Positions 1-9,470 of a stretch of DNA of 64,000 nucleotides are shown one piece after another. A program made the position numbers and the translations under genes. The first letter of the stretch is position 1. The number at the start of each line of letters is the position of its first letter. Source of the DNA: an uncultured Flavobacteriaceae bacterium (GTDB lineage Bacteria > Bacteroidota > Bacteroidia > Flavobacteriales > Flavobacteriaceae); contig CALSTV010000001.1 of the NCBI GenBank assembly GCA_943789365.1, forward strand, positions 3,061,343 to 3,125,342, written 5' to 3'. A model generated the notes under the pieces. The model was given only the letters and a program-made list of their open reading frames with translations. It was not told the origin of the DNA and searched no databases.

Positions 1-2
1 CG

Positions 3-1532
3 CCTGAGTTGTTGCCGGTACCGACAGACACGAAAGGAGTGCGACACTACGAATTGACGGCGGATACAATCGATGCCTATGAAAATAAAAATTGGTTTTA
101 CCCACTGATTGAACTTCCAGCATATAAATTTCAAGTGTATTTTGCGAGATCGAGTAAATACGAAGCACAAGCGATGGCATTTCTTTCCGAAAAAGAAGAA
201 ATTATAAAAACACAGGTTTCCCAAGATGAAGTGCTGAAATTTTACGACGGGCGACTGCGCCCCTTTGGCGACCTTAGCGGGCTGAGAAAATATATGAAGA
301 AAAAAGATTTTGCAAGTGACCAAGAAAAAGTGGCAGCAGCATTTTATTTTGTGAGGCATTATTATTACACCCGGTATATCGAGTTTTTTTATTTTTACAA
401 TAGATATTATTATGAGGTAATGTTTACGGGAAAGCGAAATTTAATTGAGTCAGAAAAAGACTTTTTGAAGCTGTTTACCGTGTTTTTAAAATCTGAGGAT
501 ATTGATTATGATATTTTATTAGCAAAACCAATATACGATGGGACGCTGGATAATTTGCTCATAGAACGAAATTTAAGGAAAATTCTTAGAGTGAACCTTC
601 CAGAACCAATGTATATTCAATGGAATGGCGAGCATACCACAATTAATGAAATTCCTACTGTTTTGGAAGGAATGCAGAATTATTGTTTGAGTGTTCATAA
701 TTACCTTATCGACACCATAAAAAAAGAGGTGTTACCCGATTCAAAACAAGAAGAAAATTATGAAAACAAGAACGTAACGGTCCAATGGTCCAAAGACTTT
801 TCAGAAATACGGTTCGATGTCAAAAGAACATATCTGGGAGCCCTAAAAAAAGACTTTCAAAACGAGTGTTTGATCATGTCCGATTTTGTTTCTGACGAGT
901 ATATAAAATACGATACCGATACCTTGAGTAAAATAGGGCAATACAAGAGTCGAAAGCGAGAGATTGATGTTGAACTCAAGCGGGAAGTTGAGAATTTAAA
1001 GAAGCAACAAAAAACGTATCTTGAAAAAAGGGTCGCCTATGAATTGGGAGTTGAAACGGTAGATGGATATACATATGCAATACCTAAAACGGGGCGATTT
1101 CACAAGGATAGCACCTTGGTGTTTGAAGAGTCCTTTGTCGTAAAAGAAAAGTTTATTAAAAGAGCAGGACCCAACTATATTGTTGAGATTGGCTGTTTTA
1201 TAGGACAGCAAATAGATTTTACGGAGAAAGAAAGAAATCGAAAGGAACACGTGTATTTGACTTCAAAACGTTCATTTGAAAATACAATATCCATGCCTAT
1301 TCCAGAGGGGTACGAGCTTGTGGGCTTAGAAAAATTGAATCAAAGTGTTGCCAATGATATAGGGAGTTTTGAGAGCTCATTCCGAATTGAAGAAGGCAGT
1401 TTGTTGGTGGATACAAAGAAAATATATGAAAAGAAATTTGTTCCGAATGAACATTGGAACTCCATGCTTGATTTTCTGGATGCCGCCACGGAATTCTCTC
1501 GCGTGAAAATTATGTTAAAGAGAAAAGAGTAA
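3..1532 (+). CDS. Transglutaminase-like protein, DUF3857/DUF3858 type, 5' truncated by window edge
   Basis: The reading frame is open to the left edge, so this is the C-terminal 509 residues or so of a longer protein. The last 150 residues resemble the C-terminal DUF3858 domain of Bacteroidota transglutaminase-like proteins: a beta-rich stretch with an IPEGYELVGL segment, followed by an ending in which a lysine-rich strand, 'EHWNSMLDFLDAATEF' and a basic tail occur in that order. The N-terminal DUF3857 and the Cys-His-Asp core would lie upstream and cannot be checked. The central part (about residues 85-140) is rich in Tyr and Phe. The family is usually secreted or periplasmic, and its substrate is unknown. 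A bidirectional terminator follows directly. The family call is by resemblance only. Confidence 0.5.
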   Translation, partial: PELLPVPTDTKGVRHYELTADTIDAYENKNWFYPLIELPAYKFQVYFARSSKYEAQAMAFLSEKEEIIKTQVSQDEVLKFYDGRLRPFGDLSGLRKYMKKKDFASDQEKVAAAFYFVRHYYYTRYIEFFYFYNRYYYEVMFTGKRNLIESEKDFLKLFTVFLKSEDIDYDILLAKPIYDGTLDNLLIERNLRKILRVNLPEPMYIQWNGEHTTINEIPTVLEGMQNYCLSVHNYLIDTIKKEVLPDSKQEENYENKNVTVQWSKDFSEIRFDVKRTYLGALKKDFQNECLIMSDFVSDEYIKYDTDTLSKIGQYKSRKREIDVELKREVENLKKQQKTYLEKRVAYELGVETVDGYTYAIPKTGRFHKDSTLVFEESFVVKEKFIKRAGPNYIVEIGCFIGQQIDFTEKERNRKEHVYLTSKRSFENTISMPIPEGYELVGLEKLNQSVANDIGSFESSFRIEEGSLLVDTKKIYEKKFVPNEHWNSMLDFLDAATEFSRVKIMLKRKE

Positions 1533-1550
1533 TGTTTCTCTTATGTCCAT

Positions 1551-1585
1551 AAAAAAAAGAGCTCCCTAAGGAGCTCTTTATTTTT
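1551..1585. terminator. Bidirectional intrinsic terminator
   Basis: A 10-bp perfect stem (1556-1565 with 1570-1579) closes a CTAA loop. It has an A-run on the left and a T-run on the right, so it can stop transcription from both converging genes (ends at 1532 and 1601). Confidence 0.85.
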
Positions 1586-1600
1586 ATGGATTAATTTTTG

Positions 1601-4600
1601 TTATCGTTTTACAACAGATTTAATAATAGTTTCATTGTCATTGATAATCTTAACAGTGTACACACCAGGGTTCATATATTTGTCACCCAGTTTTATGTAC
1701 TTTTTGTATCCATCGGATGTGTATTGTTCGATAAGTTGACCAAAAGGATCAAAGAATTGAATTTGGCTTCCACTTTCAACATTATCTAACATGACTTTGA
1801 AGTACTTGGTACTTGGGTTTGGATAAATTTTGATTTCTCCGTCGCCATTTTTCTTGTCGTTATGATGGTCGTGATGTCCATGCCCTTTTTTGTCAGGAAT
1901 TTCTAATGTAGTACAAGCGATAGTACTATTTCCTGAGGCATCCATTGCTTTTGCCAGCAAGGTCAATTCGTTACTATAGACTTTTTCAATCATTCCATTT
2001 TTAATATGTACTTTAAAATCTTTTGATTTTTCATGGTGCTTGATGACCTGCCCATTAGTAACTTCAAATCCACCACAGGCAATAACTTTGTCGAACATAG
2101 CTTGTGGGTCAAGCGCTGTGACATTGACAGTTTTTTTCTTCAGGTCTATATGAAAATGTTCGGCTTCAGCATACTTGTCATGGTCATGGTATTTATGTTT
2201 AGACCCTTTTTTACCTTTACTCTTTATGGTCTTAAACTTGGTCTTAAAGTCTGTGATATCAGGAATCGCAATCACTGCTTTAATGGTGTCAAGAGTACAT
2301 TCGTCAATTCCTCCAAAATTCACCACATAGTAGTGTTTTTTTACTTTTCCTTTGTACATATGTGGTGTAAATGACAGGTCTATTGCTGGTGCAGTGATGT
2401 CAAACACAGAAACGATTGCAGTTGCAGTTGCTGTATTTCCACTACTGTCTGTTCCGGTCAAGATTACGGTATTCTCACCAATATCATCACAGTAGAAATC
2501 GTATCTGTCTAGTGATAATGAGCTCAATTCACAGTTGTCGTATGAGAAATTGTCAATATCGCTGATGTCGATACTGGCATAACCATTCTCATCCAGATTA
2601 ACATTATGATTTAAGGTAAGTATGGTAGGCATTATAATGTCTTCGATAGTAACGATAGCAGTTCCAGTAGTACTATTGCCACTTGTGTCTGTAACCGTTA
2701 AGATTACTGAATTGTTTCCAATATCAGCGCAGCTGAATTCAGTTTTGCTAAGTGACATAGATTGTACACCACAGTTATCACTAGAGCCGTTGTCAATATC
2801 AATCAAATCGATACTGGCAAAACCGTTTTCATCGAGTTGAAGCGTTTGGTTTTGGGTTAGTACATTGGGATCTGTAGTGTCTACAACCGTTAGTGTTGCT
2901 GTAGCACTGTCATTTTCACCTGAAGGATCTGAAACTGTTAATGTAATGGTATGCACACCTACGGTAAACGGACCATTCGGACTTAAACTGTATGTGAGTG
3001 CATCTCCGTCAGGATCGTAGGAGCCATCATCTATGATATCACTTATGATACTTGCAGAGCAGTTTTCATCTACGGACACAGTGATGTGCTTGGCAGCTGC
3101 TACAGGTGGTTCATTACAACCGTTTTGTGTGTTGTCTGTTACTAAATCTGTAGTACCGGTATAGCCTCCTTGGCGTAATACACGACCCTCAGAATCTGTA
3201 CCCACTGGTGAATTTCCAAGAATACCGTCATTATCATTATCTGAATGACCGGCTTCTACAGTATCCGGACATCCGTCGTTGTCTGAATCTGTATCAAAAG
3301 AATCTATAGTGCCATCGCCGTCTGTATCGCAATATGTGAAGAAATCGGCACCAAAAGCAAAGTTGACATAGTTTTCATAGGTTAAATAGTCAAAGGAAAT
3401 ACTGCTAAACGTTCCGTTCATTCGCGCTACCATATAGCCTTCACGTCCGGTAACCTGTGTAGATGAATTTTGAACAACATCTTTTGACCAAAGTATTTGT
3501 ACAGGTGCGCTAAAGGTAATAGGTACGGCAATACCACTTTGTCCAATAGAAGAAAACACCAAAATAGGATTGGTCATGGGTTGGTCAAAAGTCAAGGTGT
3601 TTGAACTCGGATCAATATTCTGGATAGAGGTTTGATTCGGTACATTATAAGACCCGGGGAAAACGGAATGTGCAAAAATGTCTGATGTAGATCTAACGGC
3701 AACCGATGATGTATAGGTGTATCCAATACCATTAATGGTTCCCGTTGCTGTGTTGCCACTTAAGGTTGGTGGATTTGACCAATAAAAATTGGAATCAATA
3801 CATTCATTTGTGTCTAAAATTCCATCATTATCATCATCTAAATCACAAGCATCTGAAACACCGTCACGGTCATTGTCTGGTCCTGATGCAATACTAATTA
3901 TTGTCGAACCGGTAGTTGTACTTCCATTAGCATCTGTAACGGTTACACTGTAGTTTCCGGGGCGCAAATTAGATGCAGTGGCTGTTGTGTGTCCGTTGCT
4001 CCATGCATACGTATAAGGCGCTTGTCCGCCAGATATGCTTACAGTTGCACTACCATTTGCATTATACGTGCAACTTGCCTCTACGGTGTTAAAAGAAAGA
4101 CTACTAATAGGAGCAACCTCCCCATTAACTTTTACCTGAGCTCCCGTCAGGTTGTTTCCTGTGGGGCAATCGTCAAACTGAACAATAACCAGTCTGTTTG
4201 TTTCTCCTGCTTTGGACAAAGATGCGTAGTTTGCGGTTACAGGCGTTTGTCCTAATTTAATTTGACCTATGAAGGTTCCTCCAGGATGGTTCGAATTAAA
4301 GATATAGGCACGCGCACCATCATCTGCTGCAGAAAATGTTACGTTAAGATCATTTACGATAAACCCGGAAGGTATATTGATAAATGTTTCGAAATACGTA
4401 AAGTCTAATTGGCGTTCACAATAAGATAAAATAGATGTTACAGCGTAGTGAATTTCTCCGTTTGCATTTGTAGGAGCAGCAATCCAACGACTGTCTGTTT
4501 CTGATGGTATATTGGCCTGAGAATAGGCCGCCGGATCACCATGATGACTGACAGAATAATTTATGGCTCCAACACCATAATGCATTTTCCATGGAGAAAT

Positions 4601-4711
4601 CGTCACTTGTGAAAACACAAGATTACAAGTGAAAAAGAGAGCTATAAACAAGCTCAAGTTTTTAGTTGCGTTTAGCAATTTAATTTTTTTTGAAAGTAGT
4701 TTTGCAATCAT
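1601..4711 (-). CDS. Large secreted multidomain adhesin-like protein with T9SS sorting domain
   Basis: 1036 residues. The first 35 residues form a signal peptide ending LVFSQ. A SprB-like beta repeat (APYTYAWSNG region, about residue 230) follows. Then come two Asp-rich calcium-binding blocks of thrombospondin type 3 style (around 280-300 and 470-500), and three HYR/Ig-like modules (about 540-790) sharing an 'LDENGFASIDL'-like strand. Two His/Lys-rich patches (near 855-870 and 940-955) precede a T9SS type A C-terminal domain that starts at IKIYPNPS (about 960) and ends in VVKR. This predicts secretion through the type IX system and attachment at, or release from, the cell surface. The start ATG directly precedes the signal peptide. 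No catalytic motif was recognised. An adhesin or structural surface role is inferred from the domains. Confidence 0.85.
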   Translation of the reverse strand: MIAKLLSKKIKLLNATKNLSLFIALFFTCNLVFSQVTISPWKMHYGVGAINYSVSHHGDPAAYSQANIPSETDSRWIAAPTNANGEIHYAVTSILSYCERQLDFTYFETFINIPSGFIVNDLNVTFSAADDGARAYIFNSNHPGGTFIGQIKLGQTPVTANYASLSKAGETNRLVIVQFDDCPTGNNLTGAQVKVNGEVAPISSLSFNTVEASCTYNANGSATVSISGGQAPYTYAWSNGHTTATASNLRPGNYSVTVTDANGSTTTGSTIISIASGPDNDRDGVSDACDLDDDNDGILDTNECIDSNFYWSNPPTLSGNTATGTINGIGYTYTSSVAVRSTSDIFAHSVFPGSYNVPNQTSIQNIDPSSNTLTFDQPMTNPILVFSSIGQSGIAVPITFSAPVQILWSKDVVQNSSTQVTGREGYMVARMNGTFSSISFDYLTYENYVNFAFGADFFTYCDTDGDGTIDSFDTDSDNDGCPDTVEAGHSDNDNDGILGNSPVGTDSEGRVLRQGGYTGTTDLVTDNTQNGCNEPPVAAAKHITVSVDENCSASIISDIIDDGSYDPDGDALTYSLSPNGPFTVGVHTITLTVSDPSGENDSATATLTVVDTTDPNVLTQNQTLQLDENGFASIDLIDIDNGSSDNCGVQSMSLSKTEFSCADIGNNSVILTVTDTSGNSTTGTAIVTIEDIIMPTILTLNHNVNLDENGYASIDISDIDNFSYDNCELSSLSLDRYDFYCDDIGENTVILTGTDSSGNTATATAIVSVFDITAPAIDLSFTPHMYKGKVKKHYYVVNFGGIDECTLDTIKAVIAIPDITDFKTKFKTIKSKGKKGSKHKYHDHDKYAEAEHFHIDLKKKTVNVTALDPQAMFDKVIACGGFEVTNGQVIKHHEKSKDFKVHIKNGMIEKVYSNELTLLAKAMDASGNSTIACTTLEIPDKKGHGHHDHHNDKKNGDGEIKIYPNPSTKYFKVMLDNVESGSQIQFFDPFGQLIEQYTSDGYKKYIKLGDKYMNPGVYTVKIINDNETIIKSVVKR

Positions 4712-5134
4712 AATTAGTAGTTTTAGGTTAGAAATTTGAATTTATTTCATGTCACTTTTAAGAAGTTGACATAAATACCTTTCCATTAGGGGGAGGACTA
4801 AAACTAAATTTGCACTAAATGCAATAAAAGATACTAATTAGGGGCGGGTAATACAGGTTTGTAATTAACACCGATGCTGAACAAATAGGGGAGGAGGAAT
4901 AAAAGTTAATTTTGTGTAGTTAACTTTTTCAATTTCGAGTAAATATACTAAAAAAGTAGAAGAGTACAAAACTAATTTGCAGAACAACAGTGTGTTATGT
5001 TGTTTTATGTTAGTACGGATAAAGGAAAGTATTTCTTTTTTGAGATAGCAGTTCGCTTTTTGTCTTAGGTTTCAGAGTGACGTGGATGTGTATTCAAATT
5101 AGAGATAGGTATTTTTATGATTTAAGAAACAGCG
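4712..5134. other. 423-bp intergenic region with three G-rich direct repeats
   Basis: This is the upstream region of the large T9SS gene. No ORF is convincing. It carries three related G-rich motifs on the plus strand, at 4788-4797, 4840-4848 and 4887-4897 (A-G4 followed by G, C or A and GG), spaced 52 and 47 bp apart. A minus-strand TAGTTTTG (4967-4974) fits the Bacteroidota -7 consensus and would give a leader of about 250 nt containing the G-rich motifs. The promoter is uncertain. Confidence 0.35.
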
Positions 5135-5689
5135 TTAGAACCGCTTCCCAAACCCAACACCAATAGAGGCAGTATTAAAACTGTTGATACGAAAATCGTG
5201 AAAAATGGTAGGGGCTACATCCCAATCGTCTCCGATTTCAATTTCATACTCCAATCCCAGTCGAATCACCGCTAAGTTTTTGTGTTTTTCGAATTCGATT
5301 CCTGCACCCAATACGAGTACCCATCCTTTATGAAAATTGTGGAGTACATCTAGGGTCGTAACAAAAGGAAATTCTCTTTCTATGGTCGACATATGACCGT
5401 CTTCTACCTCAAAAGTTTCCAATTCCAAATCATTGTGAAAACCAAAACCCCATTTATGACTGAACCAATATTCTACATCAAAACCAAAGGAAGGAACTAA
5501 GGAGAGTCTTTTTCCTTCGCTTGTCGCTTTTGGAATATAGGTGTGACTCAAAACAGGACTCATTCTAAAATGATTTTCAAACGGCTCGTGTGCCTTGTGT
5601 TCTTCGCTATGGTGTTCCTGCGCATAGCCATTATAAGACATTAAATACAGTGAGTTTATAAAAAGAAGAAAGAGGTAATTATATTTCAT
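5135..5689 (-). CDS. Small outer-membrane beta-barrel-like protein
   Basis: 184 residues. Residues 1-23 look like a signal peptide ending YAQ. A His/Glu-rich stretch (residues 24-40) follows, and then about 140 residues of alternating beta strands with regularly spaced aromatic residues, ending in GFGKRF with a C-terminal Phe, as is typical of outer-membrane barrels. It is small for a porin, so an 8-strand barrel is plausible. Function is unknown. The His-rich mature N-terminus could bind metal, but this is speculation. It has its own likely promoter and lies downstream of, but not coupled to, the trk operon. Confidence 0.6.
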   Translation of the reverse strand: MKYNYLFLLFINSLYLMSYNGYAQEHHSEEHKAHEPFENHFRMSPVLSHTYIPKATSEGKRLSLVPSFGFDVEYWFSHKWGFGFHNDLELETFEVEDGHMSTIEREFPFVTTLDVLHNFHKGWVLVLGAGIEFEKHKNLAVIRLGLEYEIEIGDDWDVAPTIFHDFRINSFNTASIGVGFGKRF

Positions 5690-5718
5690 TTTATCATGTT
5701 TTAAATTTGTACTGTTGG

Positions 5719-5726
5719 CAAAATTA
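5719..5726 (-). promoter_or_regulatory. Candidate -7 element (TAATTTTG)
   Basis: Matches the Bacteroidota TAnnTTTG consensus 29 bp upstream of the barrel-like gene start at 5689. No clear -33 TTTG was seen. Confidence 0.4.
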
Positions 5727-5758
5727 GGAGGCTGATTTGAATGATAGTATGATATTCC

Positions 5759-7258
5759 TTAGCTTTTCTTCCAGAAAAAAGGCGTGAATAAAATCAATAC
5801 CGTAAAGAGTTCTAACCTGCCAATAAGCATCAAAAAAGAACAAAACAATTTAGCTGCATTCGATAAATGTGAATAATTGTCTACGGGTCCCAGTGAACCA
5901 AGTGCAGGCCCTACATTTCCTAATGAGGAGGCTGCCGCTCCTATTGCCGAATTAAAATCCAGTCCCAAAAATGTCAAAATAATCGCACTTGTAATAAAAA
6001 TGAGCATGTAAAGGACAAAAAACGAAAGAATATTAAAGACAATTATTCTCGAAATTCCTTTGTCATCGTATCGTACAGGGATAATTGCATTGGGATGTAA
6101 TAGTTTTTTAAACTCCAAAATACTATTCTTAATCATAATAATATGTCGTACGATTTTTACGCCACCACTGGTAGAACCTGCGGAGCCGCCTATAAGAAAG
6201 AGAGAAAAGATAAGCATTGTGGCCAAAGAGTTCCATGTGGTATAATCGGCACTTACAAAACCGGTTGTTGTCAAGATAGCAATCACTTGAAAACCTGCAT
6301 GTCTAAAAGCGCTTTCAAAATCGCCCCAAGGTTTTGTGTGGGACACTGAGCTTGTTAGATTTGGATCTTGGAACCAATAGATCATTCCAGTAATCACTAA
6401 AGTGAGTCCAAGTGCTCCGAAGAAATAATATTTAAACTCTTCATTTTGAAACACTTTTTGCACTTTACCTTTAAGGGCAAAATAGGTCAATATAAAATTA
6501 GTACCTGCAATAAACATAAACGCAATTACGATATATTGAATAACAGGCATATGGTTCCAATGTGCCATACTGGCATTTTTTGTTGAAAAGCCACCAGTAC
6601 TCATAGTTGCCATGGCGTGATTGATAGCGTCAAACCAACTCATTCCAGCAAACTTTAACAATAGAAATTCGGTGAGTGTTAAAGAAACATATATTAACCA
6701 AAGGCGCTTTGCCGTTTCGGTAATTCTGGGATGCATTTTGTCTGTTGATGGACCAGGTGCTTCGGCCATGAACAATTGCATACCACCAATCCCAAGTAGT
6801 GGTAAGATAGCTACGGTAAGTACAATAATTCCCATACCACCAATCCAATGCGTGGCACTTCTCCAAAACAAAATACCTTTCGGAAGTGCCTCAATGTCGT
6901 TGATGATAGAAGCACCTGTGGTAGAATACCCAGAAATAGTTTCAAAAATGGCATCTACAAAATTTGGTATGGTTCCTGTAAACAAATAAGGAAGGGCGCC
7001 GGTCAATGTCAGTGCAAACCATCCGAGTGTAACAATAATATAACCTTCTCTTTTTTGAAGTGTTTTTGGTGCGTTTCGGTTAAAAAACCACATGAAGAAG
7101 CCTAAGGAAATGGTTAGTGTTCCTGCTGCGACAATTTGCATGGTTGCAGCTTCGTTATGATACCAACTAAAAGGAGCCGATAGTAACATGAAAAAACCGT
7201 TCAGTAAAGCGGTTAGCCCTAAAAAACTGACGATTATTTTTGTGTTTAATCCATGCAT
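5759..7258 (-). CDS. trkH: TrkH-type potassium uptake membrane subunit
   Basis: 499 residues, the normal length for TrkH/KtrB. About ten or more hydrophobic segments are seen, with the four pore-loop signatures of the Trk/Ktr/HKT superfamily: 'SGYSTTGAS', 'TMSTGGFSTKN', 'TTTGFVSADY' and 'SSLGNVGPALG', whose glycines line the K+ selectivity filter. It imports K+ through the inner membrane together with the cytosolic TrkA gating subunit. It starts 3 bp after the trkA stop, so the two are co-transcribed. The start ATG at 7258 gives an immediate first membrane helix. Confidence 0.95.
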   Translation of the reverse strand: MHGLNTKIIVSFLGLTALLNGFFMLLSAPFSWYHNEAATMQIVAAGTLTISLGFFMWFFNRNAPKTLQKREGYIIVTLGWFALTLTGALPYLFTGTIPNFVDAIFETISGYSTTGASIINDIEALPKGILFWRSATHWIGGMGIIVLTVAILPLLGIGGMQLFMAEAPGPSTDKMHPRITETAKRLWLIYVSLTLTEFLLLKFAGMSWFDAINHAMATMSTGGFSTKNASMAHWNHMPVIQYIVIAFMFIAGTNFILTYFALKGKVQKVFQNEEFKYYFFGALGLTLVITGMIYWFQDPNLTSSVSHTKPWGDFESAFRHAGFQVIAILTTTGFVSADYTTWNSLATMLIFSLFLIGGSAGSTSGGVKIVRHIIMIKNSILEFKKLLHPNAIIPVRYDDKGISRIIVFNILSFFVLYMLIFITSAIILTFLGLDFNSAIGAAASSLGNVGPALGSLGPVDNYSHLSNAAKLFCSFLMLIGRLELFTVLILFTPFFWKKS

Positions 7259-7261
7259 ATT

Positions 7262-8611
7262 TTAATTGTTAAAAAGCTTTTCTACTTCTCCAATAGCTTC
7301 GGGCAGACAAAATACAATGGCCCTGTCACCGGGTTGAATTTGAAAATCTCCAAAGGTCATCAGCGCTTCTCCCTTTCGAACGACTCCACCAAAAACAGCC
7401 TTTTTTGTAAGTTTGATGTCCTTTATTGGGTGTTGTGTTACTTTTGTATTTCTTCTCACAAAAAACTCCAATACTTCCGCATCTACATTGTGGAGGTTGG
7501 CGAGTGCCAATACTTTTCCTTTTCGTACATGTTTGAAAATTGCCGAGGCCGCCAACAGTTTTTTGTTGATTAAGGTGTCAATACCAATGGTTTGAGAAAT
7601 GTTGATATAGTCCATGTTCTCGACCAGTGCAATGGTTTTTTTTACGCCTTTCGACTTGGCAACTAGACAAGACATGATATTTGTTTCAGAATTTCCAGTA
7701 ACAGCTACGAAGGCATCCATTTTTGAAATAGCTTCCTCTTCCAGTAATTCAACATTTCTACCGTCACCTTGAATAATTAAGGTGTCACATAGTGAATCTG
7801 CCAATTCAAATGCCTTATCGCGTTTGTTTTCGATAAGTTTTACATTAAAATTATTGTCACAGAGCGATTTTGCTGCCTTTTGACCAATTTTACTACCACC
7901 TAAAATCATAACATCTTTGATTCCAATTTTTTGCTTGCCAATAAGTTTGTAGATTTTGTCAACGGCATGTTGGGGTACTGAAAAATAGACTTGGTCGTGA
8001 TGTTTGAATACTGTATTTCCTCTTGGGATAATGGTTTCTACCTGATTTTCTCTTTTTAAAGAAATGGTAATAAAATCAATATCAGAAAATGTTTCCTTTG
8101 CCTCCTGAACTGTTTTGTCAACCAATGGCGATTTGGAAGAGAGTCGTGCGCCGAGTATGTTTATAGCTCCTTTTTCGAATTCAATTTTGTCATTAAAAAC
8201 GGATTCATTCAGAAGGGTTTCTATTTCTTTAGACGCCAAATATTCAGGAGAAATCATATAATCAATTCCAACTTCGACAAAATTGATTTCTTTGGTTGTT
8301 AAAAATTCGGTGTTCGAAATTCGAGCAATTGTTTTCTTGACCCCCAGTTTTTTGCTGAGTGCTGCGATTGTTAAGTTTGTATTTTGAGATTCGGTAACGG
8401 CTAAAATTAAATCTGCATTTGCGATACCAACATCTTTTAAAGACGATAGAGAAGTTGCATCTCCTTTTAAGGTTATTACATCTAAATGGTCGTCAATATA
8501 TTTTAGCTTCTTAGCATCGGAATCAATTACATAGGTGTCTTTAGATTCGTTTGATAGTAACTTAGCCAAGTGGAAACCTACGTCTCCTGCACCGGCAATA
8601 ATAATTTTCAT
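7262..8611 (-). CDS. trkA: Trk potassium transport NAD-binding regulator TrkA
   Basis: 449 residues with two tandem RCK units, the usual TrkA architecture. The first Rossmann fold begins at residue 2 (IIAGAGDVGFHLAK, a GxGxxG nucleotide-binding turn, with the acidic residue of DSD after the second strand). The second begins near residue 230 (MILGGSKIGQKAAK). An RCK_C ligand domain follows each. It is a cytosolic gating ring for TrkH that senses nucleotides. It is the first gene of the trkA-trkH operon, with a good -7 element just upstream. The second glycine motif (GGSKIG) is slightly degenerate, as is common in the second unit. Confidence 0.95.
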   Translation of the reverse strand: MKIIIAGAGDVGFHLAKLLSNESKDTYVIDSDAKKLKYIDDHLDVITLKGDATSLSSLKDVGIANADLILAVTESQNTNLTIAALSKKLGVKKTIARISNTEFLTTKEINFVEVGIDYMISPEYLASKEIETLLNESVFNDKIEFEKGAINILGARLSSKSPLVDKTVQEAKETFSDIDFITISLKRENQVETIIPRGNTVFKHHDQVYFSVPQHAVDKIYKLIGKQKIGIKDVMILGGSKIGQKAAKSLCDNNFNVKLIENKRDKAFELADSLCDTLIIQGDGRNVELLEEEAISKMDAFVAVTGNSETNIMSCLVAKSKGVKKTIALVENMDYINISQTIGIDTLINKKLLAASAIFKHVRKGKVLALANLHNVDAEVLEFFVRRNTKVTQHPIKDIKLTKKAVFGGVVRKGEALMTFGDFQIQPGDRAIVFCLPEAIGEVEKLFNN

Positions 8612-8627
8612 CTCTGTGAATTTTATA

Positions 8628-8635
8628 CAAATATA
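8628..8635 (-). promoter_or_regulatory. Candidate trkA -7 element (TATATTTG)
   Basis: Consensus TAnnTTTG 17 bp upstream of the trkA start, implying a very short leader. An AATACCCC motif (plus-strand GGGGTATT, 8657-8664) lies 22 bp further upstream and resembles the element seen near 34300 and 35374. Confidence 0.45.
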
Positions 8636-8723
8636 CTAACTATTGAAAACATAGGAGGGGTATTCGTTTTATAATTGAAATATAGTAGGCAGTACAATGC
8701 TTTATTTTGCCATTCAGAATGTG

Positions 8724-8731
8724 TATATTTG
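8724..8731 (+). promoter_or_regulatory. Candidate radC -7 element (TATATTTG)
   Basis: Consensus match 12 bp before the radC ATG. The leader would be nearly absent. A TTTG lies at 8706-8709, but its spacing is shorter than the usual -33 position. Confidence 0.4.
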
Positions 8732-8742
8732 GTTAAAAAGTT

Positions 8743-9441
8743 ATGAAAAAGGAAAACCAATCTTTGTCAATAAAGAATTGGCAATCAAAAGATCAACCTA
8801 GAGAACGGCTGATCGATAATGGTAAAGAGACTTTGTCAAATGCAGAATTAATTGCTGTTCAAATTAGGAGTGGCTCCAAGAGGGAAAGTGCTGTTACCTT
8901 AGCAAAAAAAATATTGGCACATTATGGTAATAACCTAGGAGACTTGGCAGAATTGTCTGCCGCACAATTATGTGCCTTCAAAGGGATTGGTGAGGCGAAG
9001 GCTGTAGCTATTATTTCGGCGTTAGAATTGGGTAGAAGATGCCGGTTTGAACAATCAAACGAAAAACCTATTGTAAAAAGCAGTCAGCAAAGTTTTAAAT
9101 TGTTACATCCTAGAATTGGTGGATTAAAACACGAAGAGTTTTGGGTAATGTACCTAAGTAATTCGAACAAGGTGTTGCAAATTACACAGATAAGCAAGGG
9201 AGGATTAACAGGCACAGTGGTCGATATTCGTTTGGTAATTGCAAAAGCCCTTGAATTAAGGGCCATTGGACTTATTTTGGCACATAATCACCCTTCTGGA
9301 AATCTAAAACCTAGCAATGCAGACAAAAGAATAACGGAAAAGTTAGTACAAGCTGCACAAACATTAGATTTAAGAATATTAGACCATTTAATACTGACAG
9401 AAAAAGACTATTTTAGCTTTGCAGATGAATCCATTTTATAA
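8743..9441 (+). CDS. radC: RadC/JAB-domain protein
   Basis: 232 residues, full length for RadC (YicR/RadC family). The N-terminal region contains a helix-hairpin-helix-like segment (AFKGIGEAKAVAI, about residue 75-90). The C-terminal part is a JAB1/MPN+ metalloprotease-like domain with the JAMM motif HNHPSGNLKPSNAD (His181, His183 and the Asp about 11 residues later). The old DNA-repair name is poorly supported experimentally, and the biochemical role is unknown. It is divergent from trkA and 29 bp upstream of the first polysaccharide-region gene, with which it may be co-transcribed. Confidence 0.93.
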   Translation: MKKENQSLSIKNWQSKDQPRERLIDNGKETLSNAELIAVQIRSGSKRESAVTLAKKILAHYGNNLGDLAELSAAQLCAFKGIGEAKAVAIISALELGRRCRFEQSNEKPIVKSSQQSFKLLHPRIGGLKHEEFWVMYLSNSNKVLQITQISKGGLTGTVVDIRLVIAKALELRAIGLILAHNHPSGNLKPSNADKRITEKLVQAAQTLDLRILDHLILTEKDYFSFADESIL

Positions 9442-9470
9442 ACAGGATTCATTACTATATTTAATTTTTT

